A stretch of 64,000 nt of DNA from CAVTUU01 sp045804965 (GCA_045804965.1 JBJMMD010000029.1:29406-93405), one strand, 5' to 3'. Shown: positions 42,895 to 53,078, numbered from the stretch's first letter. The notes: generated from the letters alone by a model not told the origin. Numbers and translations are program-made.

Positions 42895-43375
42895 GAGTCG
42901 TGCCGGCGGGCACGTGCGACTCGATCGCCTGGCGAATCAGCGCATAATCGCCCTCGCCGATCTCGTGAACGTTGCCCTGAAACGCGAGTGTCCAGTTTGC
43001 GGCCGGCCACTTACTAACATACGTCATTTGCCGCGCGACCCCTTCCGCCTCGACGAACTCGTTTTCGGGCAGAATGACATCGCGCTCGATCTTAACGCGG
43101 AAGGGATAGTCTTCAGCGTCCTTTTTCGGGTCGTTGCTTTTCCAAATCTGGTCGTGTGATTCGAAGTACTTAGAGGTGACTGTGGCAATGCCTGCAAACG
43201 CCTTGATGCCCGTCACGTAGTAAACGATCTTGTCGCCGGGCTGCATGCGCTCGGCCTTTTTCCGATGTCGAGATTTCATCCCTTGAATCGTGAAGCCGAG
43301 CTCGGCGGTGCGCCGGAGGTTATCTATGGAGCCGACGATAATCCAATACTTAGATGATTGATGGTTTGCTTCCAT
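42884..43375 (-). CDS. EVE domain protein
   Basis: A 163-residue single EVE domain (PUA-like fold), opening YWIIVGSIDNLRRTAELGF and continuing with the conserved MQPGDKIVYYVTGIKAFAGIATVTSKYF. EVE domains bind modified bases in DNA or RNA, and some belong to modification-dependent restriction. No endonuclease partner is adjacent. GAGGAG precedes the ATG. First gene of the three-gene minus-strand run. Confidence 0.85.
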   Translation of the reverse strand: MEANHQSSKYWIIVGSIDNLRRTAELGFTIQGMKSRHRKKAERMQPGDKIVYYVTGIKAFAGIATVTSKYFESHDQIWKSNDPKKDAEDYPFRVKIERDVILPENEFVEAEGVARQMTYVSKWPAANWTLAFQGNVHEIGEGDYALIRQAIESHVPAGTTRGS

Positions 43376-43571
43376 GACTGCTCCTCAACGATGGAGTTTC
43401 GCCAGGGCCGGTCCGGCCCCGCTTATCATGGTTATTCTGCCATCTTCGAAGCAGCGGCGCGATGAAAACAGATGAAACCCCTCGGTCCTCAACGCTTGCG
43501 GGCAACGTGCCTGAGCGCAATACTTGGGTAGGGTCGGTTTGACTCTACCGCACTGAATTCTACGGGAGCCC

Positions 43572-45032
43572 ATGGATCAGTTAGCGCTCATCGAACGCCT
43601 TATTCACATTGTCGGTCCGAACGGCGTGTTTCACCGGCCGTCCGATCTCATCGTCTACGAATACGATGGATCGGTCGATGGCGCGGTGGAGACGGCCCGC
43701 CCTTCCGCGGTTACGTTGCCGACGACAACGGAGCAAGTTGCGGAAATCGTCAGACTTGCGCGCGACATAAACTTACCAGTCGTCGCACGAGGAGCGGGAA
43801 CCGGACTCTCCGGGGGAGCGGTCGCCCAGCAGGGCGGGATCATCATTGCCTTGACCCGGATGAACCGCATCCTCGACATCGATCCAATCGACCGCACGGC
43901 ACTCGTGGAACCAGGCGTGATTAACCTTGAGCTGAGCGAAGCCACCTTGCCCTCAGGTTTCTTCTTCGCTCCCGATCCGTCAAGTCAACGGGCTTGCACC
44001 ATTGGTGGAAATGTCGCCGAGAATTCTGGCGGGCCGCATTGTCTGAAATATGGCGTGACCACGAATCATATTCTCGGCTTGGAAGTCGTTTTTCCCGATG
44101 GCCGTGTCGGGTGGGTTGGCGGACACGCGCCGGGCGGCGCGGGATACGACCTGACCGCGGCCCTGGTCGGCTCAGAAGGGTTGCTCGGGATTGTAACCAA
44201 AGCGCTTGTCCGCCTCACACCGACCCCTGAAGCCACGACGGTCATGCTAGGAGCGTTCCCCACCGTTGAAGAGGCGTCTATGGCCGTTACCCGGATCATC
44301 GGCGCTGGCATCCTTCCCGCAGCACTCGAAATGATGGACGCGTTGACTATCAAAGCGGTCGAACCGCAATACCACGCGGGCTACCCAATGGACGCGGCGG
44401 CGGTGTTGCTAATCGAAATTGACGGAATCACGGAAGACGTGCGCTCGACCGAGGCGGAGATCGAGCAAATTTGCCGTGAATCCGGGGCGACGACGGTTCG
44501 GATTGCGACGACCAAGAGCGAGCGTGACCTGCTATGGAAGGGTCGGAAGATGGCGCTAGCGGCGATGGGGAGATTGTCGCCGAATTATTACCTGCACGAC
44601 ACCGTCGTCCCGCGGACCAAACTTCCGGGAACGCTCAGTCGAGTTTCGGAGATCTCAACTGACTTCGGACTCGAGATCGCGAATGTCTTCCACGCCGGTG
44701 ACGGCAACCTTCATCCATTGATTCTGTTTGATCGTCATAAGCCGGGAGACGTCGAACGAGTGCTTGGTTCGAGCAAAGAGATCATCAATTACTGTGTAGA
44801 GATCGGAGGCGCGCTTTCCGGTGAACACGGAATTGGCACCGAGAAGCGAGATTACATCACGAAGGTCTTCTCAAGCGACGATCTCGCCGCAATGGCCGGC
44901 CTAAAGAACGCGTTCGATCCGACGAGCTACTTCAATCCTGACAAATTCTTTCCAAGGGGATATATGTGCGGCGAAGTCCGCGCGTTGCGGTCTCAAGCAA
45001 TGGCGCAAAAATATGGCATCTACCCACTCTAA
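43572..45032 (+). CDS. glcD: Glycolate oxidase subunit GlcD (FAD-linked)
   Basis: The catalytic FAD subunit of glycolate oxidase, which makes glyoxylate from glycolate. The 486-residue protein has the PCMH-type FAD site RGAGTGLSGG (residues 73-82), the GGNVAENSGGPHCLKYG block, and near the end FHAGDGNLHP and SGEHGIGTEK of the FAD-oxidase C domain. D-lactate oxidation is an alternative for the family. GGGAG precedes the ATG. An imperfect hairpin GTAGGGTC/GACTCTAC lies about 40 bases upstream. glcE overlaps its end by 20 bases. Confidence 0.93.
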   Translation: MDQLALIERLIHIVGPNGVFHRPSDLIVYEYDGSVDGAVETARPSAVTLPTTTEQVAEIVRLARDINLPVVARGAGTGLSGGAVAQQGGIIIALTRMNRILDIDPIDRTALVEPGVINLELSEATLPSGFFFAPDPSSQRACTIGGNVAENSGGPHCLKYGVTTNHILGLEVVFPDGRVGWVGGHAPGGAGYDLTAALVGSEGLLGIVTKALVRLTPTPEATTVMLGAFPTVEEASMAVTRIIGAGILPAALEMMDALTIKAVEPQYHAGYPMDAAAVLLIEIDGITEDVRSTEAEIEQICRESGATTVRIATTKSERDLLWKGRKMALAAMGRLSPNYYLHDTVVPRTKLPGTLSRVSEISTDFGLEIANVFHAGDGNLHPLILFDRHKPGDVERVLGSSKEIINYCVEIGGALSGEHGIGTEKRDYITKVFSSDDLAAMAGLKNAFDPTSYFNPDKFFPRGYMCGEVRALRSQAMAQKYGIYPL

Positions 45033-46254
45033 GCTTGTCGCATCCACGCCAATCATCGATGGACTGATGCCGGCCAAGGTAGTAACGCCAGCCGACCCGC
45101 AGGAGCTGGCTTCGATCCTGGCGCGCGCCGCTCAAGAAGGGCAAGCAGTCGCACCAATCGGCGGCGGAACGTCGCTCGCACTGGGAAACGTTCCTGAACG
45201 GCTCGATCTCGCAGTATCGTTGGCAAATATCTCCGGCGTGATCAGCTACGAACCGACGGATCTCACCTTGTCGGTCTGGGCGGGTTCTCGCTTCGACGAG
45301 ATCAATAAGATCCTGGCTGAGAACGGGCAGACTTTGCCGATCGATGTCGCGTTTTCCGATAGAGCAACTATTGGGGGACGGATCGCGACCGGGATCGCCG
45401 GTCCACGGCGATCGGGTTCACCGACGTTACGAGACTTGCTGATTGGCGTATCGGCCGCGCATTCAAGTGGAACAGTGACGAAGGCCGGCGGCATGGTCGT
45501 CAAAAATGTGACCGGATTCGATCTCATGCGGGTCTATTTAGGATCTCTTGGTACCTTGGGTGTGGTCCTCTCCGCGAACTTAAAGGTGCTCCCCGTTGGT
45601 CGACGCGACATAACGGTTTCGGGGACATTCTCCAACCTTGAAAAGGCAATCGAAGTGGCAGGAAAGATTCGCGAGAGCAGGGTCCGAGCCGTCGCGCTTG
45701 AGGTGTTCAGGTCCGCGAGTGATTGGAGCGTGGCTGCGCGGATCGAGGGGCGGGAGACGACTGTCCAGCTTCTCGCTGACGAAACTGCTCAGACGCTCGA
45801 AGGCGATGTCGAGTCGTTTGAGGGTGAGGCCAGCGAGTCGTGGTGGAACGTGTTTTCGGAAAAGGAAGCGCCAACGACGAATGGTGAGGATGTGGTTTTG
45901 CGTTGTTCCACTCGCCCGCGCTGCGGCCACGGACTCTTGAAAAAATTGTCAATCGCGCTCGAAGAATTCGGTGGAACCGTGGATCACGTCTCTTGGGCTC
46001 CGGTGATTGGAACGACCACGCTTAGGTGTTCGTTCAATGACGACGAAAATCCGCGCTCCAAGTTTCTTGCGTTACGCGACGGGGCCATGGCGGCGGCGGA
46101 AAATGTGACGGTGCTCGCCGCGCCTCCCGAGTGGAAGGCAGGAATGGATATTTGGGGAGCGACGCCCGAGACTATCGATGTTATGCGCGCGCTCAAGGAA
46201 CAGTTCGATCCTGCGCGGATTCTCAATCCCGGGCGGTTCGTTGGCGGCATCTGA
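45013..46254 (+). CDS. glcE: Glycolate oxidase subunit GlcE (FAD-binding)
   Basis: The second FAD-binding subunit, 413 residues. PCMH-type motifs are seen as PIGGGTSLALGN and GGRIATGIAGPRRSGSPTLRDLLIG, then GGMVVKNVTGFDLMRVYLGSLGTLG, all typical of GlcE. It starts inside glcD and is followed by glcF after 29 bases, giving the standard glcDEF order. Confidence 0.92.
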   Translation: MASTHSKLVASTPIIDGLMPAKVVTPADPQELASILARAAQEGQAVAPIGGGTSLALGNVPERLDLAVSLANISGVISYEPTDLTLSVWAGSRFDEINKILAENGQTLPIDVAFSDRATIGGRIATGIAGPRRSGSPTLRDLLIGVSAAHSSGTVTKAGGMVVKNVTGFDLMRVYLGSLGTLGVVLSANLKVLPVGRRDITVSGTFSNLEKAIEVAGKIRESRVRAVALEVFRSASDWSVAARIEGRETTVQLLADETAQTLEGDVESFEGEASESWWNVFSEKEAPTTNGEDVVLRCSTRPRCGHGLLKKLSIALEEFGGTVDHVSWAPVIGTTTLRCSFNDDENPRSKFLALRDGAMAAAENVTVLAAPPEWKAGMDIWGATPETIDVMRALKEQFDPARILNPGRFVGGI

Positions 46255-46283
46255 TAGTGATTGTTTGAAAGGTTCATTCGCGA

Positions 46284-47639
46284 ATGGCGATCGCGGTCGA
46301 AGCTGATTTGAAGCGGCTAGGTGGATTTTTCGGCGAAGATGTCCCCGAGCAAGATCTTTTGCGCGCCTGCGTTCACTGCGGCATGTGTCTCCCGTCCTGT
46401 CCCACATATCGCATTACGGGACAGGAAATGTCGTCTCCACGGGGGCGGCTTTGGTTGATGAACGCCGTAGCGGAGGAGAGACTCGATCTGCTCGATCCGG
46501 TATTCGACGAGCAGATGTATCAGTGTCTCAATTGCCGGGCCTGCGAGGCAGTCTGTCCCTCGGGCGTGCACTACGGCCCATTAGTCGAAGCATCAAGAGC
46601 ACAACTTGAACAGCATCGACCGCGCCCGCTCTGGCAGCGAGGTGCACGCAAGGCGACGCTCGGTTGGCTTTTTGCCGACATGAAGCGGTTCAGATTCACG
46701 GTTGGCGCATTGCGGCTCTATCAAAAGACTTGCGTTGATCGTCTCATGCGACGGTTTGGTCTTCTGAAACTCATCAAGATGCACGAGCTCGACTCGATGA
46801 TGCCGCCGATCGCCGATTCGTTTTTAGTGCCTGGCCGGGAATCATGGTCGCCATCAACTAAGCGTGACTCGGTGATGCTTTTCAACGGCTGCGTGATGAG
46901 CACGGTCTTTGCAGACACGAACCGAGCGACCGCACGAGTGCTCGCTCACAACGGGGCAACGGTGACGGTCCCGGCCGCGCAACAATGCTGTGGAGCGCTG
47001 CAAGTGCACAGCGGCCAAATGGTGGAAGCACGGGCGCTCGCCAGACGGAATATCGAAGCATTCGAGGCGGCGGGCGCCGAAACGATCATCGTGAACGCGG
47101 CGGGTTGCGGAGCGGCGCTGAAAGAATACGGGTATCTCTTCAAGGACGATCCTGATTACGCCGGTCGCGCGCAGCGGTTCGTCGCTCGCGTAAAGGACGT
47201 GACCGAGTATCTTGGCGGAATCGACCTCGTTCCCCCAACCTGCGTCCTTGATCGAACCGTGACCTATCAGGAGCCCTGTCATTTGGCCCACGCGCAGCGC
47301 ATCACCGAGCAACCAAGAAAGCTCCTGGCGTCGATTCCCGGGCTTGAACTTACCGAGATGCGAGAGTCCTCGCTTTGCTGTGGCAGTGCGGGCATCTACA
47401 ATATCATTCGCCGGGAAATGGCGAACGACCTCGGCGATCGCAAAGCCGAAAACGCGAAGGCGACGAATGCGACTGAAGTCATCACCGCGAACCCAGGCTG
47501 CGCCATGCAACTTCGCGCCTCACTGCGCCGGAATCACTACACAATGCGCGTCCGACACATTGTCGATCTCCTCGATGAAGCATATGGCGGAGAGCAAGCC
47601 GGCCAACACCATGCGTGGGCGGTTGATCAGCAGAGCTAA
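46284..47639 (+). CDS. glcF: Glycolate oxidase iron-sulfur subunit GlcF
   Basis: Passes electrons from GlcD/E to the quinone pool. The 451-residue protein has two [4Fe-4S] ferredoxin motifs (C29, C32, C35, C39 and C81, C84, C87, C91) and two CCG domains (VPAAQQCCGALQVHSG and SSLCCGSAGIYN). Last gene of the operon; the convergent histidine kinase gene ends at the next base, with no room for a terminator. Confidence 0.95.
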   Translation: MAIAVEADLKRLGGFFGEDVPEQDLLRACVHCGMCLPSCPTYRITGQEMSSPRGRLWLMNAVAEERLDLLDPVFDEQMYQCLNCRACEAVCPSGVHYGPLVEASRAQLEQHRPRPLWQRGARKATLGWLFADMKRFRFTVGALRLYQKTCVDRLMRRFGLLKLIKMHELDSMMPPIADSFLVPGRESWSPSTKRDSVMLFNGCVMSTVFADTNRATARVLAHNGATVTVPAAQQCCGALQVHSGQMVEARALARRNIEAFEAAGAETIIVNAAGCGAALKEYGYLFKDDPDYAGRAQRFVARVKDVTEYLGGIDLVPPTCVLDRTVTYQEPCHLAHAQRITEQPRKLLASIPGLELTEMRESSLCCGSAGIYNIIRREMANDLGDRKAENAKATNATEVITANPGCAMQLRASLRRNHYTMRVRHIVDLLDEAYGGEQAGQHHAWAVDQQS

Positions 47640-49616
47640 TTAGAAAGCCGGCTCCGTTATCGGAAACGTGATGGCCGCAATCGTACCCTTGTCGAGGGCG
47701 CGAATTGCGAAATCGCCATGCAGGTCAGAGGTGACAAGCCGTTGCACAATCCGCATGCCGAGCCCTGTGCTTCGACTCGGATCGAAGCCTTCCGGAACCC
47801 GCCGGCCGTCGTTTTCAACTTCAACCGTGGCATAGTCTCCATTCCTCATCGACCGAACAGAGATTTTGCCGTGTTTGCGCCCTTTGAAGCCATGACTGAC
47901 CGCGTTCGACACAAGTTCGTTCGTCAGCAACGCGAGAATCGTCGCTTGTTTAGATGGCACGACGATATCGCTCGGTGCGATGTCGAACTGCACTCTCAGT
48001 CCAGGTGGGATGAGCGTGGAGTGCGCTTCTTCGGCGACGAGGCGGGCGATCGTATCGACGGTCGTGCCGCCAAGACGGCGTTCGTCGCTCAAGAGGTCGT
48101 GGACGGCGGCAATGGCTTGAATGCGGCTGACCGCCTCCCGTAGGTGGACCGCGGACGGCGCGCCTTCGTCTTGGCGGATTTGGATCGAGAGCAGGGCGGC
48201 AACGGTCTGCAGGTTGTTGCGAACGCGGTGGTGCATTTCTTGAAGCAGTGCGGATGTCGTTTCAAGTCCGAGCTTTGCCTCTTGATACAGGCTCGCGTTC
48301 TCGATCGCAATCGACGCAGAATCCGTGAACGCCTGGAGCAAACCAAGTTCGTCTTCAGTCAGCTCCGCTCCTGGTCGCAAACGCAAACAGAGCGCACCCA
48401 AAGGTTCGCGCGCGGATCGCAACGGTAGGCAGAACAATCGCCGCGAACCATCAGCGTATTCCATATCAGTAGCTTGAGCGGCGCTGGTTGCAATCACATC
48501 GCGAATGAGCTGATCGCGGGGCGCTTCGTCGATGATTTGGCGCGCTTCACCAACTCGGAACTCGACGATCGGATCGGTTCCACCATTTGCAGAGGCCGAA
48601 CCCGGTAGGCGAAAGATGGCGGCGGCCTCTGCATTGATCAGCTCAATCGCCGCTTCCCCGATCGCCCGCAATACGTCATTCAAGTCAAGCGAGGAGGCAA
48701 CGGTTCGCGAGACACGCTGCAGCGTGCCCAGCTCGGTAACCTTTCGGCGCAGGCGGGCATCGGTTCGACTGTAGAGCCGCGCGTTTTCAATGCTGATCGC
48801 GAGCTCGCCGGCCACGGTTTGGAGAAACGCGATCTCGTCCTCGTCAAAATCGCGGCGCTCGACTGACAGGATATTCAACACGCCGACCAGCCGGTTTGCA
48901 CCGTGAATCAACATCGGCACCGAGGCCTGCGACGTATAAGCATCGTCGCCAATTGACGGTGCGGAGATGTACGCCTCGTGTTTGTGTGCGTCGGGCGCGA
49001 CGATGGCGCGGGCTTCGGCCGCCGAACGACCCGTGATGCCAGCGCCGGGCCGGAGCGTGATCGCGTTGATAGTTGCCGCGTTCAATCCTACCGCAGCCCG
49101 GAGAGCCAGCGAATCGGTCGCGGCGTCGTAGAGAAAGACGGCGCAGGCGTCGCTATAGGTCGTTTCGGCGACGACGCGTGTGACGGTTTCGAGCATCTCA
49201 GTGAGCTTGAGATTTGCGGTCGCGGCCCGATTGATCCGGTGAAGCGCGCTCAGACGGTTGAGCTGAGTTGGCATGACCAACTCGTCATCAGTCGGCGCGC
49301 GGTATGAAGGCGAGCCGGGATGGGCTTGCTCATAAGAGCGAGCGAGCGCCGCCAGGGCGATCCCTGCGGCAATCATCGTGGCTGGATCGGTCGTCGTTCC
49401 ACCAACGCGCTCGAATAACGATTGCAATGCATCGACGCCACCCGACATTGCGTCTTCAAGGGATACGCCGGCCAGCGCCGCCGCGCGGCCAAAAGAACCG
49501 AACGCATCACGTAAAGGTTGCGTCCCGAGCATTTGACTCGACGCCCCGTCGTAGGCGTCGTTGAGCGTTTCCGAGAGCTGATTTGCAAGTGACTGTATTG
49601 TGACACCCGAGGCCAT
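47640..49616 (-). CDS. Cytosolic GAF-domain sensor histidine kinase (HisKA_2/PdtaS-like)
   Basis: A 658-residue kinase without membrane segments. After a helical N-terminus it has two GAF domains (about 125-285 and 310-450; the second contains LCLRLRPGAELTEDELGLLQAFTDSASIAIENA). The phosphoacceptor HisKA_2 helix is EMHHRVRNNLQTVAALL, and the ATPase domain has ALLTNELVSNAVSHGF (N box) and STGLGMRIV (G box). PdtaS-type kinases usually phosphorylate ANTAR RNA-binding regulators; none is in the window. ATG 49616 with GAGGAA upstream is chosen over ATG 49643. Confidence 0.88.
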   Translation of the reverse strand: MASGVTIQSLANQLSETLNDAYDGASSQMLGTQPLRDAFGSFGRAAALAGVSLEDAMSGGVDALQSLFERVGGTTTDPATMIAAGIALAALARSYEQAHPGSPSYRAPTDDELVMPTQLNRLSALHRINRAATANLKLTEMLETVTRVVAETTYSDACAVFLYDAATDSLALRAAVGLNAATINAITLRPGAGITGRSAAEARAIVAPDAHKHEAYISAPSIGDDAYTSQASVPMLIHGANRLVGVLNILSVERRDFDEDEIAFLQTVAGELAISIENARLYSRTDARLRRKVTELGTLQRVSRTVASSLDLNDVLRAIGEAAIELINAEAAAIFRLPGSASANGGTDPIVEFRVGEARQIIDEAPRDQLIRDVIATSAAQATDMEYADGSRRLFCLPLRSAREPLGALCLRLRPGAELTEDELGLLQAFTDSASIAIENASLYQEAKLGLETTSALLQEMHHRVRNNLQTVAALLSIQIRQDEGAPSAVHLREAVSRIQAIAAVHDLLSDERRLGGTTVDTIARLVAEEAHSTLIPPGLRVQFDIAPSDIVVPSKQATILALLTNELVSNAVSHGFKGRKHGKISVRSMRNGDYATVEVENDGRRVPEGFDPSRSTGLGMRIVQRLVTSDLHGDFAIRALDKGTIAAITFPITEPAF

Positions 49617-49990
49617 CGCGAGTTCCTCTACCCACATTCTCAACGGATTGCAACAGGATCATACGCGATTCGCTTAGTCGGAACCGAAAATTGCATTGCA
49701 GGCGCGAACACTTGCTGAACATCACGAAACTGATCGGAGCGTTTACTGCGAGTGAGGAAACGTTGGACCTATACTCCCGCTGCGAATCCGCTCGCATCGA
49801 CCCAGCGTCGTGCATGAACTTAGTTTCGGGAGCTCAGTGTCCAGTGCAGAACTCCGCGCCACGGCGTTCACGTAAACCTGCTTACCAAGCGCCTCCTGCC
49901 CCGCGGAGCACGCGATCCATCGGACCAACGGCGGGACCACCAACGACATGGTTCGTCCGAAAAACGAGTCGGCTTTCGGCGTTCGTTCGC
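49617..49990. other. 374-base divergent spacer between histidine kinase and polysaccharide cluster
   Basis: A frame open on + from 49691 continues into the next gene but its first 100 residues lack any family resemblance, and a signal peptide starts only at 49991. I therefore treat the stretch as regulatory. A -10-like TATACT lies near 49770, without a clear -35. No hairpin terminator or RNA gene was seen. Confidence 0.4.
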
Positions 49991-51661
49991 GTGAACGAGG
50001 ATCGGCGACGGCTTGCGCGCGCGCTTGTTCTTGTGATCGTCGGTCTTTCTATGGTCACAGGCGCGGCGCGGGCGGACACCTATCTTCATCGTGGCGTCGA
50101 GACTGGGGAAGAGGTGCCATATGTCGTCCAACCGACAGGCAGAGAACTATCGACGAACGCCGACCTAACCCAATTTCCGCCCGGCCAGATCGATTCGGTT
50201 GTGGCTGCGATGGAGGAGAATGGTTTCCGCACTGTTCGCCACTACTTTGCCTGGTCGTCGATCGAGCCGGAGCAGGGACACTTCACCTGGGACGCCACTG
50301 ACAAGATCGTGAACACTCTGGTCGCCCACCAGATGCGCATCGTTGCCGTGCTCAACGGGTCGCCCAATTGGTCGCGAACGCCGCAAACAGTCGACATGCC
50401 CGACGCGCCCCCAGTCGACATCGATAACTACGCGAGCTTCGTCAATCAATTCGTCCTTCGATACGGTAACCGCATCGAATTCGTCCAGCTCTGGGATCTT
50501 CCCAACCGAGCAGATCATTGGGGCGGTGAAGCCGCTACCCCTGACAGTTATAAACCGCTGCTCGCGAATGGATTCAATGCCGCACGCGGCGCGAATTCGG
50601 AGACCAAGGTTGTGCTCGCAGAGCTCGATCCGTTCGGGGACGGGAAGATACCGGGCTCCGACTTCACATTCCTGCGCGGGCTCTATGCGAACGCTTCGAA
50701 GGATTTCTTCAACATCGTGGCGATTCGTCTCGATGGCGGCGCTTATTCGCCGTACGATCGATCGAGTCGCATCGATAAATTGAATCTGTCGCGAGCAATC
50801 CAGTTCCGCCAACTGATGATCGATGAAGGTGACCAAAGCAAGGTCATGTGGGCGAGCCACTATGGCTGGTCCGCGAACGACAGTGGCGGCGGCGTTGATC
50901 TCGAGCGACAAGGCGAATTCATTGTCTCTGGCATCGACCGCGGTCTTACCGAATGGCCATGGATGGGGTTGATGTTTAACTGGGACTTCTTCCCGCATGC
51001 GGGAACCGAATCGTATGCGCTATTGAACTCCCAAGGACAAGCGACTCCTGCGCTCAATGCGCTCGCCGACTATTTCAACCGCGGTGAAAACAGCGTCGCT
51101 GGAACAGGATTTTTGCCCATGGATGCGGACGCCGTCTCCTACACAGAACCGTGGTCGGACCAACACTTGGAACGTCGTACGTTCAAGACGACGTCTGAGG
51201 TCGGCTCATCGGCAACGATTACATTCCATGGAACTGGAATCATCGCCTACTTACGCATGAGCCCGCAGGCGGGTGTGATTCACTTCACGATTGACGGCAA
51301 GAGCGTCGCCGGATATAGCACTGTTGATAATCAATCGGAACTCGACCTTTACAACTACCAGGCGATTGATCTTCCGTTTGAGCTTGCTTCCGGACTCGAC
51401 GACGTGATCCATCAGTTGACGTTGACGCTCGTGAAGGACGGTCAGGTGACGATAGGGGGCGCTGTGGTCACAAGGGCGGCTCCAAATCTTTGGCCGGTCG
51501 CGGTCCTGACCGTCACCGGCGCGGTATTGATCATTTTCGCCATGCGTGACTTGATCTACGTTATTGCTCTCGAAGCGGGCTATCTGCAGCGGCGAGGAGC
51601 GGTGGAGCTCCAACCTCCACTTCCGCGAATTCCAGAATTCCGACCTGCGCGACGTGCTTGA
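49991..51661 (+). CDS. Secreted glycosidase-fold protein with catalytic acids replaced
   Basis: About 556 residues. From GTG 49991 a clear signal peptide follows (RRRLARALVLVIVGLSMVTGAARA). Next is a clan-A-like TIM barrel (WSSIEPEQGHFTWDATDKIV, NGSPNWSRT), a beta-sandwich domain (about 375-500) and a C-terminal membrane helix. The acid/base motif normally written WNEPN reads WDLPN (D169-N172). The strand that normally carries the nucleophile as TEFGW reads SHYGW (H290). Both glutamates are thus absent, so it is probably a non-catalytic sugar-binding protein. It heads the polysaccharide cluster. Longer in-frame starts exist upstream. Confidence 0.65.
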   Translation: MNEDRRRLARALVLVIVGLSMVTGAARADTYLHRGVETGEEVPYVVQPTGRELSTNADLTQFPPGQIDSVVAAMEENGFRTVRHYFAWSSIEPEQGHFTWDATDKIVNTLVAHQMRIVAVLNGSPNWSRTPQTVDMPDAPPVDIDNYASFVNQFVLRYGNRIEFVQLWDLPNRADHWGGEAATPDSYKPLLANGFNAARGANSETKVVLAELDPFGDGKIPGSDFTFLRGLYANASKDFFNIVAIRLDGGAYSPYDRSSRIDKLNLSRAIQFRQLMIDEGDQSKVMWASHYGWSANDSGGGVDLERQGEFIVSGIDRGLTEWPWMGLMFNWDFFPHAGTESYALLNSQGQATPALNALADYFNRGENSVAGTGFLPMDADAVSYTEPWSDQHLERRTFKTTSEVGSSATITFHGTGIIAYLRMSPQAGVIHFTIDGKSVAGYSTVDNQSELDLYNYQAIDLPFELASGLDDVIHQLTLTLVKDGQVTIGGAVVTRAAPNLWPVAVLTVTGAVLIIFAMRDLIYVIALEAGYLQRRGAVELQPPLPRIPEFRPARRA

Positions 51662-53078
51662 CGCGGCGGACGATGCGCTGAGCCGACTAGGTCGAGAATT
51701 TGTGGCGGACGGTTCCCAAGTTGAAATCCGGGGCATCGACGCCGCAGTTTGGGCTGGACTCGTTGTTTGTGGCGTGGTCTTGTCATTTGACCCGCCAGCA
51801 GCCGTAGGAGCGCTCGTCGTTTTTGCGGGATGCGGGCTCGCTTTCCTGTCGCCGATTGGCGCGAGCGTTGGCCTCGTGACCGCGGTCCCCTACGTCTTCC
51901 AGCTTTTTCACTTCGGTGGAAGCGAATTCAGTCCAGTCGAGCTCTCGTTGTTTGCCGGCGCATTCGGTCTTGGCGCTCGCCTGCTGGTGCTCTTGATTCG
52001 ACGGCAATCGGATGAAGTTCTTTCGATTTTTCGGCCGTGGTCGCACACGGCGCTCGCGGCTGCTCTCGTCGCCGTCGGCGCGGTTTCGTTAACTTGGGTG
52101 GTCGACCCGCATCACATCGACGAAAGCGTGCGAGCGTTTCGAACCGTCATTTTTGAGCCGGTTGTCGCCTTGTTCTTGGTTCGGTGGACGATCCGGCGCG
52201 GCGGCACGGCGCTTCTCGTCTTATCGTTCTTCGCCACCGGCGCGGTGGTTGCTATCGATGCGATCGTTCAGATATTGCGGACTTCAGGCGGCGTCTCAGC
52301 GGACGAGGTTGAAAGGGCGCGTGGGCCGTATCCTCATCCCAACAATCTCGCGTTTTACCTTGAACGCCTACTTGCCTTCACCTTTGGGCTGTGGTTGGCC
52401 AATCCACTGAAACGACGATGGCAGCTCGTTCCCATCGGGCTGATTGCGGTCGGGCTTGCGTTGACGTTTTCCCGCGGCGCCATGCTCGGGGCGGCAATCG
52501 GCCTCGCCACTTTGATCTACATCCTGCGCCCTAGGTTCGCGTGGCGACTGTATGGTCTCGGCGTCACGATCGCCGTGATAGTGTTTGCGCTGGTGGCGCG
52601 GGCGCGCTTCTTCGCCACAGGTTCAAAAGGGAAAGAATCGACCCGCGAGCTCATTTGGAAATCGAGCATCAAAATGTTGAATGACCACCGGTTGACCGGG
52701 GTCGGCCTTGACCAATTCCTCTACCAATATGGACGCCGGTACATTTATCCCGCGGGTTGGACAGAACGATATACGTCACATCCGCACAATCTCATCCTGG
52801 ATGTATGGCTCAACCTAGGTATACTGGGTCTCGCCGTCTTTGCTTGGCTGGCCGTCGAAGTTGCTCGCGCCATTCAGCGGTTGCGCTCGACGCGAGGAAT
52901 TGGAAACGCCGTCGCGGTGGCCGCCGCTGGCGCGCTCGTCGCAGGTGCCGCGCATGGGATGGTCGACAACTTCTTCTTTCTCCCCGACCTCGCCACACTT
53001 ACCTGGATCTTTGTCGCGCTCATCGAACCTAGCTTTCGGCCGCTGGAGCCGCCTGCAGAGGCGTCGGACCGCGCCTAG
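51654..53078 (+). CDS. O-antigen ligase/polymerase-like membrane protein (first)
   Basis: A 474-residue protein with about 11-12 membrane helices. The Wzy_C/WaaL signature region reads TFSRGAMLGAAIGLA, and the large outside loop contains WKSSIKMLNDHRLTGVGLDQFLYQYGRRY with a SHPHNLILDVWLNLGILGL helix after it; the HPHN histidine is a typical ligase feature. Proteins of this family join lipid-linked glycans or transfer them to acceptors. GTG 51654 overlaps the previous stop by 8 bases and is preferred to a longer start at 51564. Confidence 0.8.
   Translation: MLDAADDALSRLGREFVADGSQVEIRGIDAAVWAGLVVCGVVLSFDPPAAVGALVVFAGCGLAFLSPIGASVGLVTAVPYVFQLFHFGGSEFSPVELSLFAGAFGLGARLLVLLIRRQSDEVLSIFRPWSHTALAAALVAVGAVSLTWVVDPHHIDESVRAFRTVIFEPVVALFLVRWTIRRGGTALLVLSFFATGAVVAIDAIVQILRTSGGVSADEVERARGPYPHPNNLAFYLERLLAFTFGLWLANPLKRRWQLVPIGLIAVGLALTFSRGAMLGAAIGLATLIYILRPRFAWRLYGLGVTIAVIVFALVARARFFATGSKGKESTRELIWKSSIKMLNDHRLTGVGLDQFLYQYGRRYIYPAGWTERYTSHPHNLILDVWLNLGILGLAVFAWLAVEVARAIQRLRSTRGIGNAVAVAAAGALVAGAAHGMVDNFFFLPDLATLTWIFVALIEPSFRPLEPPAEASDRA

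Noticed and set aside
49691..49990. N-terminal 100-codon extension of the glycosidase-fold gene
   Set aside because: No conservation, and the signal peptide starts at 49991.
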